DNA of 17,203 bases from contig JAEZIQ010000055.1 in NCBI GenBank assembly GCA_023436605.1, positions 1 through 17,203 on the forward strand. Reading direction: 5' to 3'. Position numbers and translations under genes: made by a program. This DNA is from Actinomycetes bacterium. GTDB lineage: Bacteria; Actinomycetota; Thermoleophilia; Solirubrobacterales; 70-9. Of this stretch, positions 12,853 through 17,203 are shown one piece after another (position 1 is the stretch's first letter; each line of letters opens with the position of its first letter). The notes beneath the pieces were generated by a model, which was given only the letters and a program-made list of their open reading frames with translations, searched no databases and was not told the DNA's origin.

Positions 12853-14534
12853 GCGACCAGTATCAAGGAGAAACCCGATTCATCTTCGTCACCGGCGGAG
12901 TGCTTTCGGCTCTCGGTAAAGGCATCGCTTCAGCCTCGATCGGTCGCCTCCTCGTTTCCCGCGGTTTCAAGGTCCAGATCCAGAAGTTCGATCCGTATCT
13001 GAACGTGGACCCGGGCACGATGAGCCCCTTCCAGCACGGCGAGGTCTTCGTCACCGAGGACGGTGCCGAAACCGACCTCGACCTCGGTCATTACGAGCGC
13101 TTCACCGACGAGAACACTTCGCGAGCCTCGAACGTGACGGCCGGCGCGGTCTACAACTCGGTGATCAAGCGCGAGCGCCGTGGTGACTATCTCGGCGGCA
13201 CCGTCCAGGTCATCCCGCACATCACCGACGAGATCAAGAACCGCATCCTGATCGTCGCCGAGACGAAGCAGGTCGACTTCGTGATCACCGAGATCGGTGG
13301 CACGGTCGGTGACATCGAATCGCTCGCCTTCCTCGAGGCGATCCGCCAGCTTTACACCGACCTCGGCCCTCGCCGGGCGATGTTCATCCATCTCACCCTG
13401 GTTCCGTACATCGTCCACGCCGGCGAGATGAAGACCAAGCCGACCCAGCACTCGGTCAACGAACTGCGCCGCATCGGGATCCAGCCCGACGCCCTGATCT
13501 GCCGATCGGTTTCCGGCCTGGACCGGGACATCCGCAAGAAGATCGCCCAGTTCGCCTCGCTGCCGACCGACTCGGTCATCTCGGGCCAGGACGTCGACAA
13601 CGTTTACAAGATTCCCCTCATGTACCGGGCCGAAGGGCTCGACGACTTCATCCTCGAGCACTTCCACATGGAGGATGCGCCGCCGCCGGACCTTTCCGAG
13701 TGGGAAGCGATGCTGCGGATGGCCGAGAACACGGAAGGCACCGTCAAGATCGCCCTGGTCGGCAAGTACATCCAGCTGGCCGACTCCTACAAGTCCGTGA
13801 TCGAGGCGCTCGAGCACGGCGGAATCCACAACGGTGTCGATGTCGAGATCGATCTTGTCGACTCCGAGGACTTTGACGTGACCCGCCTCGAGGATGTCGA
13901 CGGGATCCTGATTCCCGGTGGCTTCGGCGAACGCGGGGTGGAGGGCAAGATCGAAGCGGCCCGGTACGCCCGCGAGAACCGGATCCCTTACCTCGGTATC
14001 TGCCTCGGCATGCAGATCGCGGTGATCGAGTTCGCCCGGCACATCGCCGGAATGGACGGCGCCAACTCGGCCGAGTTCGACCCGGAAACCCCGTTCCCCG
14101 TGGTCGACCTGCTCCCGGAACAGAAGGAAGTCTCGGACATGGGCGGGACGATGCGCCTCGGTGCCGACCCGGTCAAGCTTCACGACGGAACCAGGGCGCT
14201 CGACATCTTCGGCGAGGCCGTCATCTACAAGCGCCACCGTCATCGCTACGAGGTCAACAACCTCCTCCGGACCCGACTCGAGGAAAAGGGGCTGGTCTGC
14301 TCCGGAACCTCGCCCGACGAGCGTCTGGTCGAGATCGTCGAACTCGAGGATCATCCCTTCTACGTCGCTTCGCAGTTCCACCCCGAATTCAACTCACGAC
14401 CCAACCGGCCCGAGCCGCTCTTCCGTGAGTTCATGAAGGCGGCGGCATCATTCGCCGCGGAGAAGCCCGCCGACCCCGGTGAGGAAGCGGAGCCCGCGGA
14501 TTCGTCCGTAGCGGTCAAGGCCAGGGAAGCCTAG
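12849..14534 (+). CDS. pyrG: CTP synthase (glutamine-hydrolysing)
   Basis: This encodes a 561-aa enzyme that aminates UTP to CTP using ATP and glutamine. The N-terminal synthetase domain shows FVTGGVLSALGKGI (P-loop-like), QKFDPYLNVDPGTMSPFQHGEVFVTEDGAETDLDLGHYERF, GGTVQVIPHITDEIKNRI and EIGGTVGDIES. The C-terminal class I glutaminase domain has GILIPGGFGERG, YLGICLGMQ (nucleophile Cys385) and QFHPEFNSRP (His511, Glu513), a complete triad. The last about 25 residues form a Pro/Glu/Ala-rich tail. The GTG start overlaps the upstream stop (GTGA) and has a GGAG ribosome site. pyrG after the steAB module is standard in actinobacteria. All catalytic positions I can check are intact. Confidence 0.97.
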   Translation: MSDQYQGETRFIFVTGGVLSALGKGIASASIGRLLVSRGFKVQIQKFDPYLNVDPGTMSPFQHGEVFVTEDGAETDLDLGHYERFTDENTSRASNVTAGAVYNSVIKRERRGDYLGGTVQVIPHITDEIKNRILIVAETKQVDFVITEIGGTVGDIESLAFLEAIRQLYTDLGPRRAMFIHLTLVPYIVHAGEMKTKPTQHSVNELRRIGIQPDALICRSVSGLDRDIRKKIAQFASLPTDSVISGQDVDNVYKIPLMYRAEGLDDFILEHFHMEDAPPPDLSEWEAMLRMAENTEGTVKIALVGKYIQLADSYKSVIEALEHGGIHNGVDVEIDLVDSEDFDVTRLEDVDGILIPGGFGERGVEGKIEAARYARENRIPYLGICLGMQIAVIEFARHIAGMDGANSAEFDPETPFPVVDLLPEQKEVSDMGGTMRLGADPVKLHDGTRALDIFGEAVIYKRHRHRYEVNNLLRTRLEEKGLVCSGTSPDERLVEIVELEDHPFYVASQFHPEFNSRPNRPEPLFREFMKAAASFAAEKPADPGEEAEPADSSVAVKAREA

Positions 14535-14538
14535 GCAC

Positions 14539-15054
14539 TTGCCCTTCATTTTCTGGATCCTCGTCGCACTGATCGGAGCGGGGATCCATCTGCTCCGCCA
14601 CAAGGACCAGCGGGGCACGACCGCCGTGAGCGGCGTGCTACTCGTGTTCTGGCTCGGCATCGTGATCGGCATCGGTTCGATCTTCGGCGCCGCATTCCAC
14701 GTCTTCGACGCGAAGGAGACTGCGGAGGGAATCGGCTTCGTCCCGTGGAACGCGACCGGTACCGGCGCCTTCCAGTTCGAAAACGCGATGGGAGATCTGG
14801 CGATCGGAGTCGCCGGACTGCTCTGCTTCTGGATTCGGGACCGCAAGTTCTGGCTGGCCGTGATCCTGATCGCGACGATCCAGTTCTGGGGCGACGCCTA
14901 CGGCCACATCCACCAGATGATCGAGTACGACAATCACGAACCCGACAACAGTGGAATCGTGCTCTGGCTCGACATCATCAACCCGGCCATCCTCATCGCC
15001 CTGTTCTGGCTCTCCGGCCGACGCGGTCAGAGCGTCGAGTCTTCTGCTTCGTGA
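14539..15054 (+). CDS. Five-helix integral membrane protein, DUF6790-like
   Basis: This encodes a 171-aa membrane protein with hydrophobic segments at about 3-19, 30-55, 84-99, 103-121 and 139-158. Recognisable family-type features are FVPWNATGTGAFQFENAMGD (68-86) and FWGDAYGHIHQMIEYDNHEPDNSG (116-139), with conserved acidic and His residues at helix ends that could form a polar or metal site. The start is TTG 14539, 4 nt after the pyrG stop; no ATG or GTG precedes the first helix in frame, and an AGGGA at 14523-14527 is a loose ribosome site. It is probably read through from pyrG. The family's function is not known to me. In many actinobacteria a Nudix hydrolase occupies this place after pyrG. 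Confidence 0.8.
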   Translation: MPFIFWILVALIGAGIHLLRHKDQRGTTAVSGVLLVFWLGIVIGIGSIFGAAFHVFDAKETAEGIGFVPWNATGTGAFQFENAMGDLAIGVAGLLCFWIRDRKFWLAVILIATIQFWGDAYGHIHQMIEYDNHEPDNSGIVLWLDIINPAILIALFWLSGRRGQSVESSAS

Positions 15055-15069
15055 CATGATGCGGCTCGC

Positions 15070-16182
15070 GTGAGCCGTTTCGTTCGACTCTGCGAGACAT
15101 CCAGCCCGACCGGGGAGGAACGCGCGGTCGCCGACCTCCTCAGAGAGGAACTTGAGTCTCTCGGTCTCGAGGTCTCTGAAGATGACGCCGCCGGCCCGAC
15201 CGGTGCCGGTGCGGGCAACCTGCTGACCCGAATTCCGGGGCGGGCAAGGGAAGATGGTTCCGACCCGGGATGCGTCATGTTCTGCGCTCACATCGACACG
15301 GTCCCTCACAGCGGGCCGATCGAGGTGGTCCTGGATGATGAAGGCGTTTACCGCTCGGCCGGCAACACGATCCTCGGGGCCGACAACAAGGCCGCGGTCG
15401 CCGTGCTCGTCGAAATGGCCGCCCGGGCCGTAAAGGTTGCGCCGCCGATCGGGCTCGAGTTGCTGTTCACCGTGGCCGAGGAACAGGGTCTGCTCGGTGC
15501 CAAGGCATTCGACCAATCGAAGCTCGAATCGGAGATCGGCTACGTGCTCGACCACGCCACGGACATTGGCGAGGTGATTACCGCGGCGCCGACCCACATC
15601 GGGATCAATGCCGAGTTCAAGGGGGTCGAGGCGCATGCCGGCCTTGTTCCCGAAGCGGGCCGGTCGGCGATCGCTGCGGCAGCCCGGTCGATCGCCGAGA
15701 TGAAGCTAGGTCGCCTCGACTCCGAAACGACCGCGAACATCGGCCTGATCTCGGGTGGAACTTCGGGGAATGTGATTCCCGGCCACTGCCGCGTGGTCGG
15801 CGAGGCGCGCTCGGTCGACCCGGTCCGGGTCACCGAAGTGATCGCCGAGATGACCGATGCGATGGTCTGGGCCGCCTCCGAAGCCGGTTGCGAGGTCGAC
15901 ATCACCACCGAGAAGCACTTCACCGGCTACCGGGTCGAGGATGATTCGAAGGCCTTGGCCCTGGCCGAGGCGGCGTTGACCGCCAAGGGTCAGCCTCCGG
16001 TCCGCGTCACGACCGGGGGCGGCTCTGACGCCAGCGTCTTTCGTGAACGTGGCATCGACTGCCTGTTGCTCGCCAACGGCACCTATGACAATCACACGCA
16101 CGACGAGTCGGTTCCGCGCGAGAACCTCTCGAAGATGCTGGAGATCTGCGAAGAGATCGTCCAGCTGGCGGGCCGTCCCTGA
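15070..16182 (+). CDS. M20-family metallopeptidase (tripeptidase T-like)
   Basis: This encodes a 370-aa dinuclear zinc peptidase of the M20/PepT-like group, expected to be cytoplasmic and to cleave short peptides or related amides. Metal and catalytic residues are all present: CAHIDTVP (His74, Asp76), GADNKAAV (bridging Asp105), TVAEEQG (general base Glu137, ligand Glu138), LDHATDIG (Asp161) and YDNHTHDE (His342). The lid/dimerisation domain lies in the middle (AHAGLVPEAGRSAI to about residue 290). It lacks the longer N-terminal region of E. coli PepT and is nearer to the Bacillus-type PepT-like proteins, so the exact substrate is open and no symbol is given. The GTG start follows the previous stop by 15 nt. 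It is coupled to the next gene through TGATG. Confidence 0.93.
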   Translation: MSRFVRLCETSSPTGEERAVADLLREELESLGLEVSEDDAAGPTGAGAGNLLTRIPGRAREDGSDPGCVMFCAHIDTVPHSGPIEVVLDDEGVYRSAGNTILGADNKAAVAVLVEMAARAVKVAPPIGLELLFTVAEEQGLLGAKAFDQSKLESEIGYVLDHATDIGEVITAAPTHIGINAEFKGVEAHAGLVPEAGRSAIAAAARSIAEMKLGRLDSETTANIGLISGGTSGNVIPGHCRVVGEARSVDPVRVTEVIAEMTDAMVWAASEAGCEVDITTEKHFTGYRVEDDSKALALAEAALTAKGQPPVRVTTGGGSDASVFRERGIDCLLLANGTYDNHTHDESVPRENLSKMLEICEEIVQLAGRP

Positions 16183-17186
16183 TGCTGAAGCTGCGGCGGG
16201 CCAGGGTCGTTTCGGGCGACCCCCTGGAAGTCACCCTCGAGGGTTCAGATCAGGTTCGCCGGGCCTGGGCGGACGAATCGATGGTCGGACCCTGCGAAGA
16301 GGGCGACGAGGTAATCGTCAACGTTGAGGCCCTCGATCTCGGTCTCGGCTCGGGCGGCTTCGACATCGTGCATGTGAACCTCACCCGCGGTCTCGAAGCC
16401 GAAGGTTCCGCAACCGAGCATGTGATGAAGCTGAACTACAGCTCGCTCCAGCACCCGGTCAGGACGATCGAGCTGCCGGTCGAATCCGATTCGGCTCACG
16501 CGGCGCAAAGGGAACCGGCGGTCCCGGTTCTCGCGATCGGCCTTCATGGTCACCTGGCACCGGCCGCCTGGGCCGCAGCCGAGGCGGGCGCGACCGGAAT
16601 CGGTTACATCCAGACCGGCGGCGGCGCGCTGCCGGGCTCGCTCTCGCGGGATGTCCGGGAACTGCTCGATCGCGGCCTGCTGGCCGGGCATGTGACGGCC
16701 GGACCGTCCTTCGGGGGTGGCGAAGAAGCGATCACCCTGATCGGGGCGATCGATGCCGCTGCCTCGCTCGGATGGAACGGGGTGATTGCCGGCCCCGGTC
16801 CCGGCATCCTCGGATCGGCCACGGCCTACGGCCACGGGGGGATGTCGGCACTCGATGTCATTCACGCGGGACTCGCGCTGGGTGCGCCGGTCCTGCTTTC
16901 TCCGCGACTTTCGGCCGGTGATCCGCGGCCGCGCCACCAGGGTCTAAGTCACCACAGCCGCGCCGTCCTCGATCTCGCCCTCGGGCCGGTAGGTCTGCCG
17001 ATGCCGGCCGAGTTCATTGATCTTGCGCCACCGGATCTGGACGGCGTGGAACCGGTCGAGATCGATCTCGATGCTTACGGTCGCTCGGGACTGCCGCGCC
17101 GGACCATGGGCCGCGACCTCGAGGAAGACCGACCATTTTTCGCCGGGCCTCTGGCTGCCGGCCGGAAGCTCGCCAGCCTCGTCTGA
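16182..17186 (+). CDS. DUF3866 family protein
   Basis: This encodes a 334-aa protein of unknown function found mainly in actinobacteria and some Firmicutes. The N-terminal about 85 residues look like a small beta-barrel (LRRARVVSGDPLEVTLEG, EGDEVIVNVEALDLGLGSGGFDIVHVNL), followed by VMKLNYSSLQHPVRTIE. The C-terminal part is an alpha/beta domain with family-typical motifs: GLHGHLAPAAWAA, GYIQTGGGALPGSLSR, TAGPSFGGGEEAITLIGAI, GPGPGILGSATAYGHGG and HHSRAVLDLAL. Length matches the family and there is no signal peptide. The ATG lies in a TGATG overlap with the peptidase stop, so the two are translationally coupled. Only 17 nt follow in the window, with no terminator visible. Confidence 0.9.
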   Translation: MLKLRRARVVSGDPLEVTLEGSDQVRRAWADESMVGPCEEGDEVIVNVEALDLGLGSGGFDIVHVNLTRGLEAEGSATEHVMKLNYSSLQHPVRTIELPVESDSAHAAQREPAVPVLAIGLHGHLAPAAWAAAEAGATGIGYIQTGGGALPGSLSRDVRELLDRGLLAGHVTAGPSFGGGEEAITLIGAIDAAASLGWNGVIAGPGPGILGSATAYGHGGMSALDVIHAGLALGAPVLLSPRLSAGDPRPRHQGLSHHSRAVLDLALGPVGLPMPAEFIDLAPPDLDGVEPVEIDLDAYGRSGLPRRTMGRDLEEDRPFFAGPLAAGRKLASLV

Positions 17187-17203
17187 ACCTCTCGGGCTGC
17201 GGC

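Noticed and set aside
12930..14381. 483-codon open frame antisense to pyrG
   Set aside because: The translation is a low-complexity Val/Asp/Leu/Gly-rich product with no recognisable motif. Long antisense frames are expected opposite GC-rich genes, and pyrG on the plus strand is complete and conserved.
14638..15636. 332-codon minus-strand frame opposite the DUF6790-like and M20 genes
   Set aside because: It crosses two coupled genes with clear motifs on the plus strand and has no recognisable content.
1..17203. tRNA, rRNA, CRISPR, insertion sequence or prophage attachment features
   Set aside because: No cloverleaf-like or rRNA-like sequence, no regularly spaced direct repeats, no transposase or integrase motifs were seen on either strand.

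Overview
The window is GC-rich and densely coded, with strong GC3 bias, and it has no mobile elements, no CRISPR array and no RNA genes that I can recognise. The gene order nusB / ispA / dxs and tlyA / nadK / recN / steA / steB / pyrG is the conserved actinobacterial housekeeping block. The DUF3866, SPW-like and DUF6790-like proteins and the short MraY-like protein beside steB suggest a deep-branching actinobacterium such as Thermoleophilia (Solirubrobacterales-like). The lineage is inferred from gene content and was not searched.

Layout. (A) Positions 1-3649, plus strand: a G-rich leader with a long inverted repeat, nusB, a 57-codon XseB-like small gene, ispA and dxs. The last four genes are translationally coupled by ATGA, TGATG and GTGA junctions. 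(B) Positions 3646-6315, minus strand: recQ, convergent with dxs and overlapping it at a shared CTAG stop, then an intrinsic terminator and a small SPW-repeat-like membrane protein gene. (C) Positions 6316-6471: a divergent intergenic region with an operator-like palindrome. (D) Positions 6472-9813, plus strand: tlyA-nadK (GTGA overlap), then recN behind a near-perfect LexA/SOS box. (E) Positions 9872-14534: steA, steB, a short MraY/WecA-like glycosyltransferase-family protein with no canonical start codon, and pyrG. (F) Positions 14539-17186: a five-helix DUF6790-like membrane protein, an M20 (PepT-like) metallopeptidase and a DUF3866 protein.

How the genes fit together. Dxs makes the first committed MEP-pathway intermediate and IspA extends isoprenoid chains, supplying polyprenyl carriers. 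SteA, SteB and the MraY-like protein are cell-envelope and division proteins that plausibly act near such carriers. RecN and RecQ are DNA-repair proteins, and only recN carries an SOS box. TlyA and NusB act on ribosomal RNA. NadK and PyrG supply NADP and CTP.

Most notable signals: (1) at steB/MraY-like the expected GTGA junction is GTAA, there is no ATG/GTG/TTG start upstream of a conserved first membrane helix, and the junction sits in the loop of a strong hairpin; (2) nusB, recQ, steA and steB each have a TAnnCT -10-like box 6-7 nt before the start codon and no well-placed Shine-Dalgarno (SD) sequence, which suggests leaderless mRNAs; (3) an SOS box at recN; (4) a RecQ with an unusual domain order and cysteine cluster; (5) a TGACAA/TTGTCA palindrome between divergent genes. 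I found no clear new defence or mobile system. Most of the window is conserved core genome.
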